DNA of 64,000 nt from Blastococcus sp. VKM Ac-2987 (GCF_026967805.1 NZ_JAPVBG010000002.1:1004238-1068237), one strand, 5' to 3'. Shown: positions 7,198 to 16,778, counted from the stretch's first letter. Numbers and translations are program-made. Notes: generated by a model not told the origin, from the letters alone.

Positions 7198-8037
7198 ACG
7201 GGCGTGGCGGAACGGCCCGTCGGGACGATGTGGCCGGCGGGCCGTCCGGTGTGGACTGACCGGGTGCTGCTGTCGAGCCCCGGAAGTGCCGTGCACCCGT
7301 CCGCGACGTCCGCCCGCCCCGCCCGGTCGAGGGCGGCGCGGTGGCTCCGGCGCGGCGGCCGTGCGCTGGCCGCCCTGGTCGTCGTCCTGACCGCGGGGTT
7401 CGCCGTCGGCTGGGCGGCGACGCCGGGCGTGGGGGACGCCGAGCAGCGGGTGGCCGAGCGGCTGGCCGAGCACGGCGGGACGCCGCTGGCGGCCGAGGTG
7501 CCGCCGAGGATCGCCGCCGCGCTGCTCGCCACCGAGGACAGCCGCTTCCACGCGCACCCCGGCATCGACTGGCGGGGCGCCCTGCGCGCACCGCTGGAAC
7601 TGGTGACCGGCCGGGACCAGGGCGGGTCGACGATCCACCAGCAGCTGGCGCGGGTCGTCTACGAGGACGGCGCCACCGACGTGCCCGCCAAGGTCCGGGC
7701 GGTGGTGCTGGCGGTCAAGGTCGACCGCGCGTGGAGCGACGAGGAGATCCTGCGGATGTACCTGGACGCCGTCTACTTCGGGCACGGGTTCCACGGCGTG
7801 CGCGCCGCGGCCGAGGGGTACTTCGGCCGGGCACCCGACGAGCTGGACTGGGCGCAGGCGACGGTGCTCGTCGGGCTGGTCCAGGCGCCGAGCGGCTACG
7901 ACCCGTTCGTCCACCCGGAGCGGGCTGCGGCGCGGCAGTCGCACGTCCTCGGCCGGCTCGTCGCCATGGGGGCGCTGGAACGCGCCGAGGCCGACGACGT
8001 CGCCGCCCGGCCGTGGGGGCTCGTCGGGGGAGGCTGA
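7192..8037 (+). CDS. Monofunctional GT51 peptidoglycan transglycosylase
   Basis: A 281-residue single-pass membrane protein. A basic leader and hydrophobic segment (about residues 56-76) precede a GT51 domain that polymerises lipid II outside the membrane. Motifs in order: ATEDSRFHAHPGID (catalytic Glu about 115), GGSTIHQQLAR (family GGSTITQQ, with His for Thr), a KAVEL-type block, EEILRMYLDAVYFG and GLVQAPSGYDP. No transpeptidase domain follows, so it is the MtgA-like or truncated-PBP1 type. The start is doubtful: ATG 7192/7195 lie inside a hairpin arm and GTG 7204 is possible. Confidence 0.85.
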   Translation: MMTGVAERPVGTMWPAGRPVWTDRVLLSSPGSAVHPSATSARPARSRAARWLRRGGRALAALVVVLTAGFAVGWAATPGVGDAEQRVAERLAEHGGTPLAAEVPPRIAAALLATEDSRFHAHPGIDWRGALRAPLELVTGRDQGGSTIHQQLARVVYEDGATDVPAKVRAVVLAVKVDRAWSDEEILRMYLDAVYFGHGFHGVRAAAEGYFGRAPDELDWAQATVLVGLVQAPSGYDPFVHPERAAARQSHVLGRLVAMGALERAEADDVAARPWGLVGGG

Positions 8038-8453
8038 GGCCGCGTGCGGGGCCGGTAGGAGCGGCTCCGGTCCCGGCCGGCTCCCCGGGGCCGCTGGTCC
8101 GCGGGCTCCCGGATGTCACGCGCCGACCGATCGCGTTGCCGGTACGTGTCCGGCAACCTCGTGCGGACCAGTTCGCCGCGCCACCTTCAGTTCCCGGTGG
8201 TCCGTGCCGATCCGGGGTGCATGAACACGATGGCGTGCCGGGCGGTCGCCCAGGCCGGGCTGGTCGCTGGAACCGCGTCGCTGGACCACGAGCAGGCGTG
8301 GCCGCTGCTCCTGGTCGCCGGCTGGCTGACCACCGCGACCGATCTCATGCTCGAGGCGGCCCTGCTCGACTCGTTCGGCTGACCGGGCGGTCTCCCTCCC
8401 CACCCGTTCCGCCCCGTCCCCGGACCGTCGTACCCCCGTGCTTCCATCGGGGG
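8038..8453. other. Intergenic region before adnA
   Basis: About 415 bases. It holds a perfect palindrome TTGCCGG/CCGGCAA (8136-8142, 8150-8156) and one small candidate gene (8221-8382). No clear promoter for adnA could be picked out. Confidence 0.4.
8221..8382 (+). CDS. Small hypothetical hydrophobic protein
   Basis: A 53-residue reading frame from ATG 8221 with almost exclusively G/C third codon positions, which supports real coding. The product is largely hydrophobic with one stretch around AWPLLLVAGWLTTATDLMLEAALL. An in-frame ATG at 8113 would add 36 residues of less convincing composition. No ribosome site of note and no family recognised. It may be a spurious frame. Confidence 0.35.
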   Translation: MNTMACRAVAQAGLVAGTASLDHEQAWPLLLVAGWLTTATDLMLEAALLDSFG

Positions 8454-11400
8454 GTGGCACAGCACGGGGGTGAGAGAGGTCCGGTCTACCGGCTGCTCCC
8501 GGGGGAGCCGCTGCGCACGTCGGCGCCGCGGCTCGACCCGACCCAGCAGGCGGTCGTCGACCACCCCGGCGGGCCGCTGCTCGTGCTCGCCGGCCCCGGT
8601 ACCGGCAAGACGACCACGATCGTCGAGGCCGTCGCCCGCCGCATCGACGCCGGGGTCGATCCCGAGCAGATCCTCGTCCTCACCTTCAGCCGCAAGGCCG
8701 CGGCCGAGCTGCGCACCCGGATCACCGCGCGGGTCGCGCGCACCATCCGCGAGCCGCTGGCCCGCACCTTCCACTCCTACGCCTACGGCGTGCTGCGCCG
8801 CGCCGCCGTGCTGCGGGGCGACCCGCCGCCGCGCCTGCTCACCTCCGCGGAGCAGGACGCGGTCGTGGCCGAGCTGCTGCGCGGCGACGCCGAGGGCGTG
8901 GGCACCGTCCGCTGGCCCGACGAGCTCGCGCCGGCGCTGGGTACGGAGGGCTTCCGGGCGGAGCTGCGCGAGCTGCTCATGCGCGCGACCGAGCGGGGTG
9001 TGGGCCCCGCGCGCCTGGCCGCCTGGGGCCGGGAGACCGGCCGCGAGCACTGGGTGCACGCCGCCGCGTTCCAGCAGCAGTACGAGAACGTCAGCGACTT
9101 CTGGGTCGCCTCCCGCGGCGACGCCTCCGGTTACGACCCGGCGGAGCTGGTCCGCCAGGCCATCCTGGAGCTGAGCGGGGACCCGGAGCTGCTGCGCCAG
9201 GAGCGCGAGCGGGCCAGCTGGCTGTTCGTCGACGAGTACCAGGACACCGACCCGGCGCAGGTCGAGCTGCTGGCGCTGCTGGCCGGTGGCGGCGGCAACC
9301 TGGTCGCGGTCGGCGACCCGGACCAGTCCATCTACGCCTTCCGCGGTGCCGAGCCCCGCGGGATCGTGGAGTTCCCCGACCGCTTCCGGCACACCGACGG
9401 CCGCGCGGCCGGCCGGCTCTCGCTGGGCGTCTGCCGGCGGTCGGGGGAGGAGCTGCTGCGGATCAGCCGGACGGTGGCCGAGGGGCTGCCCGGCCCGTGG
9501 GAGCACCGCCGGCTGACGGCGGGGGAGTCGACGCCCCCGGGCGCGGCGGAGGTGCACGTCTTCGGGTCCGCCGCGGTCGAGGCCGCCTACGTCGCCGACG
9601 TCCTGCGCCGGGCGCACCTGCTCGACGGCGTGCCGTGGTCGCAGATGGCCGTGGTCGTCCGCACCGCCGGGGTGCTCGGTCCGTTCCGCCGGGCGCTGGC
9701 GTCCGCCGGCGTGCCGGTCACCGTCTCCACCGACGACCTGCCGCTGGCCGCGCAGCCCGCGGTCGCCCCCTTCCTGCACGCGCTGTCGGCGCTGCTGCCG
9801 CGTCCCGACGGCGAGCCCACGGGGCTCGACGAGCCGGGCGCCGAGGCGCTGCTGGCCTCCCCGCTGGGCGGCGCGACGGTGCTGGACCTCCGGCGGCTGC
9901 GCCGCGCGGTGCGGGTGGCCCAGGCCAGGCGGGGCATCGACGCCGCCGAGCGGGGGACGCCGCTGGCCGACGCCCTCAGCGACGAGGCGCTGCTCGAGGC
10001 GCTGCCCGAGCACCTGGCCCGGTCGGCCGCCCGGGTGGCCGCGGTCATGGCCGCCGGCCGGCTGGCGCTCGCGCACGACGGCACCGCCGAGGACGTGCTG
10101 TGGGCGATGTGGCAGCGCAGCGGGCTGGCGGGTCGCTGGGCGCGGGCCAGCGCCGCCGGCGGGCCGACGGGAGCCGTGGCCGACCGCGACCTGGACGCCG
10201 TCGTCGCCCTGTTCGACGCCGCCGCCGGCTTCGTCGACCGGCTGCCGTCGGCCGACGTCCGGGCCTTCGTCGCCCACCTGTCGGCACAGGAGCTGCCGGG
10301 CGACACCGGCGCGGCGCGGGCGGCCGCCGGCGAGACCGTCCGGTTGCTCACCGCGCACGCCGCCAAGGGCCTGGAGTGGGACGTGGTCTGCGTCTCCGGC
10401 GTGCAGGAGGGCGTCTGGCCCGACCTGCGGGAGCGGGCCTCGCTGCTCGGTGCGGAGGTGCTGGTCGAGAAGGCCGCAGGTGTCGACGCCGCCGGCACCG
10501 ACCGCCGCACGCTGGCGCTGGCCGAAGAGCGCCGGCTGTTCTACGTGGCCACCACCCGCGCCCGGCTGCGGCTCGTCGTCACCGCGATCGAGGGCGCGCT
10601 GGACGGCGCGGACGCGGGCGCCACCGCCTCCCGGTTCCTGGACCTGGTCGAGCCGCCCCCCGCCGACGGCCGCCCGCTCACCGAGCTGCCCCGGGCGCTC
10701 ACCCTGCCGGCGCTGGTCGCCGAGCTGCGCCGGGCGGTCACCGATCCGCAGACGCCCCCGGGCCGGCGCTCCGCGGCGGCGGCGCTGCTCCGCCGGCTGG
10801 CCGACGAGGGCGTGGCCGGTGCCGCGCCAGCCCGCTGGTGGGGGCTCGCGCCGCTGTCGGACGACGCACCGCTGATCCCCGAGGAGGAGCCGGTGCGGGT
10901 GCGGCCCTCGGCCATCGAGACCTTCCAGCGCTGCCCGCTGCGCTGGGTGCTCGGCGCGGTCGGCGCCGAGGCCTCGCCCGACGCCACCCGCACCGTCGGG
11001 ACGGCGGTGCACGCGGTCGCCCAGCAGGTCGCCGAGGGGCTGCCGCCGGTCGATGCGCGCGCGGTGCTGGACGCCGAGCTGGACCAGCTCGACCTCGGTC
11101 CCGGCTGGGCCGACCAGCGGCAGCGCGTCCAGGCCCAGGACATGCTCGACCGCTTCCTCCGCTGGCACGCCGCGAACGACCGGGAGCTGCTCACGGCGGA
11201 GGGCGACGTCGACGTCGTGGTCGGCCGGGCGCGCATCCGCGGTCAGGTGGACCGCCTGGAGCGGGACGCCGAGGGGCGCCTGGTGGTCGTCGACCTCAAG
11301 ACGGGGAAGACCGCGGCCAGGAACACCGAGGAGCACGGCCAGCTGGCCGCCTACCAGGTGGCGGTCGCCGCGGGCGGGTTCGCCGAGCACGGCACGGTGC

Positions 11401-11636
11401 CCGGCGGCGCCGCGCTGCTGCAGGTCGGCACCGGGGCGAAGGCCAAGGAGCAGCACCAGGAGCCGTTGCCCGCCGACGTGCCGCTGGACGAGACCTGGGC
11501 GGGCCGGCTGGTGGCCGAGGTCGGGGACGGGATGGGGGCCGGCACCTTCGAGGTGCGCACCGGCACCCACTGCGCGCGGTGCCCGGCCCGGCGCAGCTGC
11601 CCGCTGCAGGAGCGCGGACGGCAGGTGACCGGATGA
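8454..11636 (+). CDS. adnA: Helicase-nuclease subunit AdnA (UvrD-like motor plus RecB-like nuclease)
   Basis: A 1060-residue protein with an N-terminal superfamily 1 motor and C-terminal PD-(D/E)XK nuclease, matching mycobacterial AdnA in length and architecture. AdnAB resects double-strand breaks. Visible motifs: Walker A GPGTGKT (47-53), LTFSRKAAAEL, Walker B/motif II DEYQDTD (about 259), GDPDQSIYAFRGA, LTAHAAKGLEWDVV and FYVATTRAR. The nuclease part shows FQRCPLRW, then GQVDR, DLKTGK, HGQLAAY, and a terminal cluster CARCPARRSC. These four Cys fit a 4Fe-4S-stapled nuclease. GTG 8454 is the best start. The stop overlaps the adnB ATG (ATGA), so the subunits are translationally coupled. Confidence 0.9.
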   Translation: MAQHGGERGPVYRLLPGEPLRTSAPRLDPTQQAVVDHPGGPLLVLAGPGTGKTTTIVEAVARRIDAGVDPEQILVLTFSRKAAAELRTRITARVARTIREPLARTFHSYAYGVLRRAAVLRGDPPPRLLTSAEQDAVVAELLRGDAEGVGTVRWPDELAPALGTEGFRAELRELLMRATERGVGPARLAAWGRETGREHWVHAAAFQQQYENVSDFWVASRGDASGYDPAELVRQAILELSGDPELLRQERERASWLFVDEYQDTDPAQVELLALLAGGGGNLVAVGDPDQSIYAFRGAEPRGIVEFPDRFRHTDGRAAGRLSLGVCRRSGEELLRISRTVAEGLPGPWEHRRLTAGESTPPGAAEVHVFGSAAVEAAYVADVLRRAHLLDGVPWSQMAVVVRTAGVLGPFRRALASAGVPVTVSTDDLPLAAQPAVAPFLHALSALLPRPDGEPTGLDEPGAEALLASPLGGATVLDLRRLRRAVRVAQARRGIDAAERGTPLADALSDEALLEALPEHLARSAARVAAVMAAGRLALAHDGTAEDVLWAMWQRSGLAGRWARASAAGGPTGAVADRDLDAVVALFDAAAGFVDRLPSADVRAFVAHLSAQELPGDTGAARAAAGETVRLLTAHAAKGLEWDVVCVSGVQEGVWPDLRERASLLGAEVLVEKAAGVDAAGTDRRTLALAEERRLFYVATTRARLRLVVTAIEGALDGADAGATASRFLDLVEPPPADGRPLTELPRALTLPALVAELRRAVTDPQTPPGRRSAAAALLRRLADEGVAGAAPARWWGLAPLSDDAPLIPEEEPVRVRPSAIETFQRCPLRWVLGAVGAEASPDATRTVGTAVHAVAQQVAEGLPPVDARAVLDAELDQLDLGPGWADQRQRVQAQDMLDRFLRWHAANDRELLTAEGDVDVVVGRARIRGQVDRLERDAEGRLVVVDLKTGKTAARNTEEHGQLAAYQVAVAAGGFAEHGTVPGGAALLQVGTGAKAKEQHQEPLPADVPLDETWAGRLVAEVGDGMGAGTFEVRTGTHCARCPARRSCPLQERGRQVTG

Positions 11637-14600
11637 GCGACGACGGCCAGCTGTCCTTCGACGACCTCCTGCCGGAGGAGCCGGCACCGCGGCAGGCGCC
11701 GCGCCGGCTGCTCACCCCGGCGGAGGTGGCCGAGCGCTGCGGGCTCTCCTACGCGCCGTCCGGCGAGCAGGCCGGCGTCGTCCGCGCGCCCACCGACCGG
11801 CCGCTGGTGGTGGTCGCCGGCGCCGGCTCCGGCAAGACCGAGACGATGGCCGCCCGGGTGTCCTACCTGGTCGCCAACCGGATCGTGGAGCCCGAGGCGA
11901 TCCTCGGCCTCACCTTCACCCGCAAGGCCGCCAGCGAGCTCAACGAGCGGATCCGGCTCCGGCTGGGCGCCCTCGCCCGGCACCCGGACACCGAGGACGA
12001 GCTGCGCGAGCGCCTCGCCATCGCCCAGCCGACGGTCTCGACCTACCACGGGTACGCCGCGTCGCTGGTGGCCGAGCACGGGCTGCGGATCGGCGTGGAG
12101 CCCGGCGCCGGTGTGCTCGGGCCGGCCATGTGCTGGGGTCAGGCGGCGACGGTCGTCGCGGCCTGGACCGGCGACATGTCCGACGTCCCGCTGACGCTGC
12201 TCACCACGGTGGAGGACGTGCTCGCCCTCGCCGGTGAGATGGGCGAGCACGACGTCACCTCCGCCGCGCTGCGGACCTGGACGGCGCGGCTCGAGGCGCA
12301 GATCGCCGGCTACCCCGACGCCCCGAAGAAGCGGGGCCCCTACGCCGCGGTCACCGAGCTGCTCGCCCGGCAGCGGGCCCGGGTGGCGCTGCTGCCGCTG
12401 GTCGAGGCGTTCGAGGCCCGCAAGCGGGCGATGGGCTCCATCGACTACGCCGACCAGGTGTCCTACGCCGCGCGGATCGCCGTCGCCTCGCCCGAGGTCG
12501 GCCGCCGGGAGCGGGCGCGCTGGCAGGTGGTGCTGCTGGACGAGTACCAGGACACCAGCGTCGGCCAGCTGCGCATGCTCGAGGCGCTGTTCGGCGGCGA
12601 CACCGGCCACCCCGTGCTGGCCGTCGGCGACCCCCGGCAGTCGATCTACGGCTGGCGGGGCGCGTCCGCCGGCACGATCGAGCGGTTCGCCCGCACCTTC
12701 CCGGGCCGTCCCGGTCGCGGCGCCGAGCGGCTGACGCTGGCCACCAGCTGGCGCAACGACGAGGCGGTGCTGGCCGTCGCCAACGCGGTCTCGGGAATGC
12801 TCCCCGAGCCGTCCCAGCCGCTGCCCGACCTGGCTCCCGCACCCACCGCCGGCCGCGGCGCGGTCACCGTCGGGCTGTACGAGACCGTGGCCGACGAGAC
12901 GGCCGCGCTCGCCGACCGGTTCGCGGCCTGCTGGGAGGGCCGGGACCTCGCCCTGTCGCCACGGTCCGACGGACAGCACCCCTCCATGGCGGTGCTGGTG
13001 CGCACCCGCAAGCAGCTGCCGGGCATCGCCGCCGCGCTGCGCGAGCGGGGGCTGCCCGTCGAGGTGGTGGGGCTGGGCGGGCTGCTCGAGGTGCCCGAGG
13101 TGTCCGACGTCGTCGCCACCCTCACCGTGCTGGTCGACCCCACCGCGGGGGACGCGATGGGGCGGCTGCTCACCGGCGCCCGCTGGCGGATCGGCCCGCG
13201 CGACCTCGCCGCGCTCGAGGCCCGCGCCCGAACGCTGGTGCACTCGCGCCGCCCCGCGCGCCCGGCCGACGACGGGCAGCCGGCCGGGAGCCCGGCCGCC
13301 GTCGAGCCGCCGCAGGAGCGCGGCAGCATCGTCGAGGCGCTGGACGACCTCGGCGACGCCGCCCAGTACTCGCCGACCGGCTACCGGCGGCTGCGGCGGC
13401 TGGGCGGCGAGCTCGCCCACCTGCGCACGCGGATCGGCGACTCGCTGCCCGACCTGGTCGACGAGGTGGCCCGCACCCTCGGGCTGGAGACCGAGCTCGC
13501 CAGCGCACCGGGGATCAGCCCGGCCGGTGCGCGGGCGCACCTGGACGCCTTGCACGGCGTCGCCGCGGAGTTCACCGAGCTGGCCGAGCTGCCCTCGCTG
13601 CCCGCCTTCCTGGGCTACCTGCGCGACGCAGAGGAGCGCGAGCGCGGGCTGGAGCCCGGCGAGGTGGCCGTCAACGCCGAGGCGGTGCAGCTGCTCACCG
13701 GCCACTCCGCGAAGGGGCTCGAGTGGGACGTCGTCGCCGTGCCGGGGATGACCGTCGACCAGTTCCCCGCGCGCAGCAACGCCAGCGACTCGTGGATCAA
13801 GGACCCGGGCGCCGTCCCGGTCGACCTGCGGCTCACCGACCGCGCGGAGCTGCCCCGCCTTGAGCTGCCCGTCCCCGGGTCCGGCGACCAGGCAGTGGTC
13901 CGGGACGCGCTGGAGGAGTACGTCCAGGACTGGAAGGACTTCGGCCGCGACGAGGAGATCCGGCTCGGCTACGTCGCCGTCACCCGGGCCAAGCGGCTGC
14001 TGCTGTGCTCGGGGAGCTGGTGGCGCGAGGGGATCAAGCCGTGCGGGCCGTCGTCCCTGCTGCACACCGCCAAGGAGGCCTGCGAGGCCGGTGCCGGCAC
14101 CGTCGTGCACTGGGCACCCGCACCGGAGGACGGCGCCACCAACCCGGCGCTGGAGGAGTGGCCGGTCGGGATGTGGCCGGTCGATCCGCTGTCGGTGCCG
14201 CGCCGTCGCGCGCTGACCGCCGCCGCCCAGCTGGTCGAGGGCGCCGCGCCGCACCCGCTGGACCCCGAGCGCAGCCTCGGCGAGCCCGACGAGCTGGTCG
14301 ACCAGTGGGTCCGCGACGCCGACCTGCTGCTCCGCGAGCGCGCCGCCGCCGCCCGCCCGACCGTGGAGGTGCCGCTGCCGTCCCACCTGTCGGTGTCGGC
14401 GCTGGTCACGCTGCGGCGGGACCCGGCCGAGCTGGCCCGCCGGCTGCGCCGCCCGATACCCGCCGCGCCCGCCCCGCAGGCGCGCCGGGGAACCGCCTTC
14501 CACGCCTGGCTGGAGGAGCGGTTCGGCGCCGCGCGCCTGGTCGACCTGGACGAGCTCCCCGGCTCCGGTGACGAGCTGGCCGCACCCGACGACCAGCTCG

Positions 14601-14965
14601 AGGAGCTGCGGGCCGCCTTCCTCGCCAGCGAGTGGGCCGACCGCCAGCCGGTCGAGGTCGAGGTGCCGTTCGAGACACCGCTGGGCCCGTTGACCCTGCG
14701 CGGCCGGATCGACGCGGTCTTCCGGCGGGAGGACGGCGGCTACGAGGTCATCGACTGGAAGACCGGGCCCCCGCCGTCCGGCGCGGAGCTGGCCGCGGTC
14801 GGCGTTCAGCTGGCCGCCTACCGGCTGGGCTGGTCACGGCTCACCGGGGTGCCGGTGGAGCGGGTCAGCGCCGGCTTCCACCACGTCGCGGCCAAGGAGA
14901 CGATCCGCCCCGTCGACCTGCTCGACGAGGCCGGCCTGCTCGCCCTGGTCACCGGGACGGCCTGA
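11633..14965 (+). CDS. adnB: Helicase-nuclease subunit AdnB
   Basis: A 1110-residue partner of AdnA with the same motor-nuclease layout. Walker A GAGSGKT (about 62-68), LTFTRKAASEL, LDEYQDTS (about 301), GDPRQSIYGWRGA, LTGHSAKGLEWDVV and YVAVTRAK mark the motor. The nuclease domain has GTAFHAWLEERFG, LRGRIDAVF, VIDWKTGPPP and GVQLAAY, with no Cys cluster, unlike AdnA. Both motors and both nucleases keep their key residues, so the heterodimer should be fully active. Start ATG 11633 overlaps the adnA stop by four bases. No RecBCD genes are seen nearby. Confidence 0.9.
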   Translation: MSDDGQLSFDDLLPEEPAPRQAPRRLLTPAEVAERCGLSYAPSGEQAGVVRAPTDRPLVVVAGAGSGKTETMAARVSYLVANRIVEPEAILGLTFTRKAASELNERIRLRLGALARHPDTEDELRERLAIAQPTVSTYHGYAASLVAEHGLRIGVEPGAGVLGPAMCWGQAATVVAAWTGDMSDVPLTLLTTVEDVLALAGEMGEHDVTSAALRTWTARLEAQIAGYPDAPKKRGPYAAVTELLARQRARVALLPLVEAFEARKRAMGSIDYADQVSYAARIAVASPEVGRRERARWQVVLLDEYQDTSVGQLRMLEALFGGDTGHPVLAVGDPRQSIYGWRGASAGTIERFARTFPGRPGRGAERLTLATSWRNDEAVLAVANAVSGMLPEPSQPLPDLAPAPTAGRGAVTVGLYETVADETAALADRFAACWEGRDLALSPRSDGQHPSMAVLVRTRKQLPGIAAALRERGLPVEVVGLGGLLEVPEVSDVVATLTVLVDPTAGDAMGRLLTGARWRIGPRDLAALEARARTLVHSRRPARPADDGQPAGSPAAVEPPQERGSIVEALDDLGDAAQYSPTGYRRLRRLGGELAHLRTRIGDSLPDLVDEVARTLGLETELASAPGISPAGARAHLDALHGVAAEFTELAELPSLPAFLGYLRDAEERERGLEPGEVAVNAEAVQLLTGHSAKGLEWDVVAVPGMTVDQFPARSNASDSWIKDPGAVPVDLRLTDRAELPRLELPVPGSGDQAVVRDALEEYVQDWKDFGRDEEIRLGYVAVTRAKRLLLCSGSWWREGIKPCGPSSLLHTAKEACEAGAGTVVHWAPAPEDGATNPALEEWPVGMWPVDPLSVPRRRALTAAAQLVEGAAPHPLDPERSLGEPDELVDQWVRDADLLLRERAAAARPTVEVPLPSHLSVSALVTLRRDPAELARRLRRPIPAAPAPQARRGTAFHAWLEERFGAARLVDLDELPGSGDELAAPDDQLEELRAAFLASEWADRQPVEVEVPFETPLGPLTLRGRIDAVFRREDGGYEVIDWKTGPPPSGAELAAVGVQLAAYRLGWSRLTGVPVERVSAGFHHVAAKETIRPVDLLDEAGLLALVTGTA

Positions 14966-14970
14966 CCGAG

Positions 14971-15432
14971 GTGCTCGGGGGGAACGGGGTTGCCCGGACG
15001 GGACGGGCAGGCGGGAACCGGTGGCGGCGTCGCGCCGTGGCGATCGTCATCGCATCGAGCGCGCTGCCGCTCCTGACCGCGTGCGGTGGCGGCGAGGTGG
15101 TCTCGGCAGGCGAGGTGACCGTCCTCGTCTCCGAGCAGTCAGAGGCCGGCATGGACGCGCTCGGTGGTGGCCGGCTGGTGGTCGTCGGTGGCTGCCTCGG
15201 GGCCGGCGGCTACGTGATCGTCTGGCCCTCCGGCACCGAGGTGGTCCACGAGGACCCGGTGACGATCGACGTCCCCGGCCTGGGCACCTACGGCCTCGGT
15301 GACGAGGTGGAGGTCGCAGGTGGCTTCGTCCTCGAGCACTCCTCCCAGGAGGTGGAGCCCGGTCCCTTCGACGTCGCCGGGGTGACCGTCCCAGCCGGGT
15401 GCGCGGAGCACGACGTCTTCCTCGCTCGCTGA
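14971..15432 (+). CDS. Putative lipoprotein of unknown function
   Basis: A 153-residue protein with a classic lipoprotein signal: Arg-rich n-region (RWRRRAVAIVI), hydrophobic core and lipobox LTAC followed by GGG, predicting lipid attachment at that Cys on the outer face of the membrane. The mature part is about 115 residues, beta-rich looking (VTVLVSEQSEAG, RLVVVGGCLG) with two further Cys that could form a disulfide. Start GTG 14971 has only a weak site and lies 6 bases after the adnB stop. No family recognised. Confidence 0.6.
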   Translation: MLGGNGVARTGRAGGNRWRRRAVAIVIASSALPLLTACGGGEVVSAGEVTVLVSEQSEAGMDALGGGRLVVVGGCLGAGGYVIVWPSGTEVVHEDPVTIDVPGLGTYGLGDEVEVAGGFVLEHSSQEVEPGPFDVAGVTVPAGCAEHDVFLAR

Positions 15433-15499
15433 CGAGGGCCCCTGCCCGCAGGACCGCCGCACGCAGCGGACACCCCGTCGGTTGGACCAGGATGTCGCC

Positions 15500-15883
15500 A
15501 TGGACGTCCTGAGCAGCCGCATCCTGCTGCGACCGTCGGACACCCGGCGGTCGCAGTCGTTCTACCGCGACGTCCTGGGGCTGGCGGTGTACCGCGAGTT
15601 CGGCCCGGCGGAGCACCAGGGAGTGGTGTTCTTCCTGGGCAACGGGCTGCTGGAGGTCTCCGGCCGGTCGGCGGAACGCCCGGCGGGCCTGGCCCTGTGG
15701 CTCCAGGTCCGGGACGTCGCCGCCGAGCACCGTCGTCTGGCGGCGGCCGGCGTGACGGTCACCCAGCCGCCCCGGTTGGAGCCGTGGGGACTGGTCGAGA
15801 TGTGGGTCGAGGACCCCGACGGCGTCCGGATCGTGCTGGTCGAGATCCCCGAGGACCACCCCCTGCGCCGCGACCAGCGCTGA
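15500..15883 (+). CDS. VOC-family (glyoxalase-fold) protein
   Basis: A 127-residue single-domain vicinal-oxygen-chelate protein. It shows RILLRPSDTRRSQSFYRDVLGL at the N-terminus and EMWVEDPDGVRIVLVEIP at the C-terminus, the paired beta-alpha-beta-beta-beta halves of the fold. Members are metal-dependent isomerases, dioxygenases or resistance proteins; the usual first-strand His is not present, so the specific activity is unknown. Start ATG 15500 is chosen over 15482 because AGGA lies 8 bases upstream. It converges with the next gene. Confidence 0.75.
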   Translation: MDVLSSRILLRPSDTRRSQSFYRDVLGLAVYREFGPAEHQGVVFFLGNGLLEVSGRSAERPAGLALWLQVRDVAAEHRRLAAAGVTVTQPPRLEPWGLVEMWVEDPDGVRIVLVEIPEDHPLRRDQR

Positions 15884-15913
15884 GCGGACGCGCCGCAGCG
15901 GACCGGCCCGGCG

Positions 15914-16765
15914 TCAGCTCGAGGCGATGCGGTCCAGGATCGCGGCGGCCAGCTGCTCGGGAGCCTGCTCCGGGATCCAGTGCGTGATGCCCGGCAGCTC
16001 GACGAAGCGGTAGTCGCCGCTGACGAACTCCGCGCACGCCTCGGCGGCGGTGCGGCCGATCGCGACGTCGGCGTCGCTCCACACGTAGGTGGTCGGGACC
16101 TCGACCTTGTCCACGCGGATGTCCGAGCTCATCGCGCGGTACCAGTTGAGCGCCGCGGTCAGCGCCCCCGGCGCGGACAGCGCCGCCACGTACTCGTCGG
16201 CGGCCTCGGGGGAGACCCCCGTCTCGCCCTCGGCGCCCAGCAGCATCCGCCGCAGCCGCCGGCCGTCGTCGGCGAGCAGCACCTCCTCGGCCTTGCCCGG
16301 CTGCCAGAACAGCCGGATGTAGGCCGACCGCTCCTTCTGCTCCGGGTCGATGCGGAAGGCCGCGGTGTAGGCGGCCGGGTGCGGCACCGACACCGCCGTC
16401 AGCGACCGCACCCGGTCGCTGTGCCAGGCGGCGACGGTCCACGCCACGTTCGCGCCCCAGTCGTGCCCGACGACGTCGGCCACCGGGATGTCGAGCGCCG
16501 TCATCAGGTCCGCCGTCACCTGCGCCAGGTTCTGCATGGCGTAGGCCTCCACCTCGGCGGGCCGCGCGCCGGGGGAGTAGCCCAGCTGGTCCGGCGCGTA
16601 GGTGCGCAGCCCGGCCTGCGTCAGCAGCGGCGTCACCGCAGCCCAGGACGCGGACGTCTGCGGGAAGCCGTGCAGCAGCAGCACCGGCCGGCCGTCCTCG
16701 GGGCCGTCCACGCGCACGTCGAAGGTCAGGTCGCCGACATCGGTCCGCAGCAGCTGTCCGGGCAT
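15914..16765 (-). CDS. Alpha/beta hydrolase of the haloalkane dehalogenase/epoxide hydrolase type
   Basis: A 283-residue hydrolase. The nucleophile motif is GHDWGA with Asp102 in place of Ser, as in haloalkane and haloacid dehalogenases and epoxide hydrolases. HGFPQT supplies the oxyanion hole, and the catalytic His is in GITHWIPEQAPEQLA. The cap region holds aromatic residues (FWQPGKAEEV). The substrate cannot be predicted. Start ATG 16765 sits 7 bases after a TAGCGT -10 box, so its mRNA is probably leaderless. Divergent from the Tat phosphoesterase. Confidence 0.83.
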   Translation of the reverse strand: MPGQLLRTDVGDLTFDVRVDGPEDGRPVLLLHGFPQTSASWAAVTPLLTQAGLRTYAPDQLGYSPGARPAEVEAYAMQNLAQVTADLMTALDIPVADVVGHDWGANVAWTVAAWHSDRVRSLTAVSVPHPAAYTAAFRIDPEQKERSAYIRLFWQPGKAEEVLLADDGRRLRRMLLGAEGETGVSPEAADEYVAALSAPGALTAALNWYRAMSSDIRVDKVEVPTTYVWSDADVAIGRTAAEACAEFVSGDYRFVELPGITHWIPEQAPEQLAAAILDRIASS

Positions 16766-16772
16766 GCCCCGG

Positions 16773-16778
16773 ACGCTA
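16773..16778 (-). promoter_or_regulatory. -10 box (TAGCGT), leaderless start
   Basis: TAGCGT on the minus strand ends 7 bases before ATG 16765. Confidence 0.5.

Noticed and set aside
8187-11687. Very long open frame (over 1,100 codons) antisense to adnA
   Set aside because: The opposite strand encodes an unmistakable helicase-nuclease. The antisense frame is low-complexity Arg/Gly/Pro/Gln-rich and is open only because stop codons are rare in GC-rich DNA.
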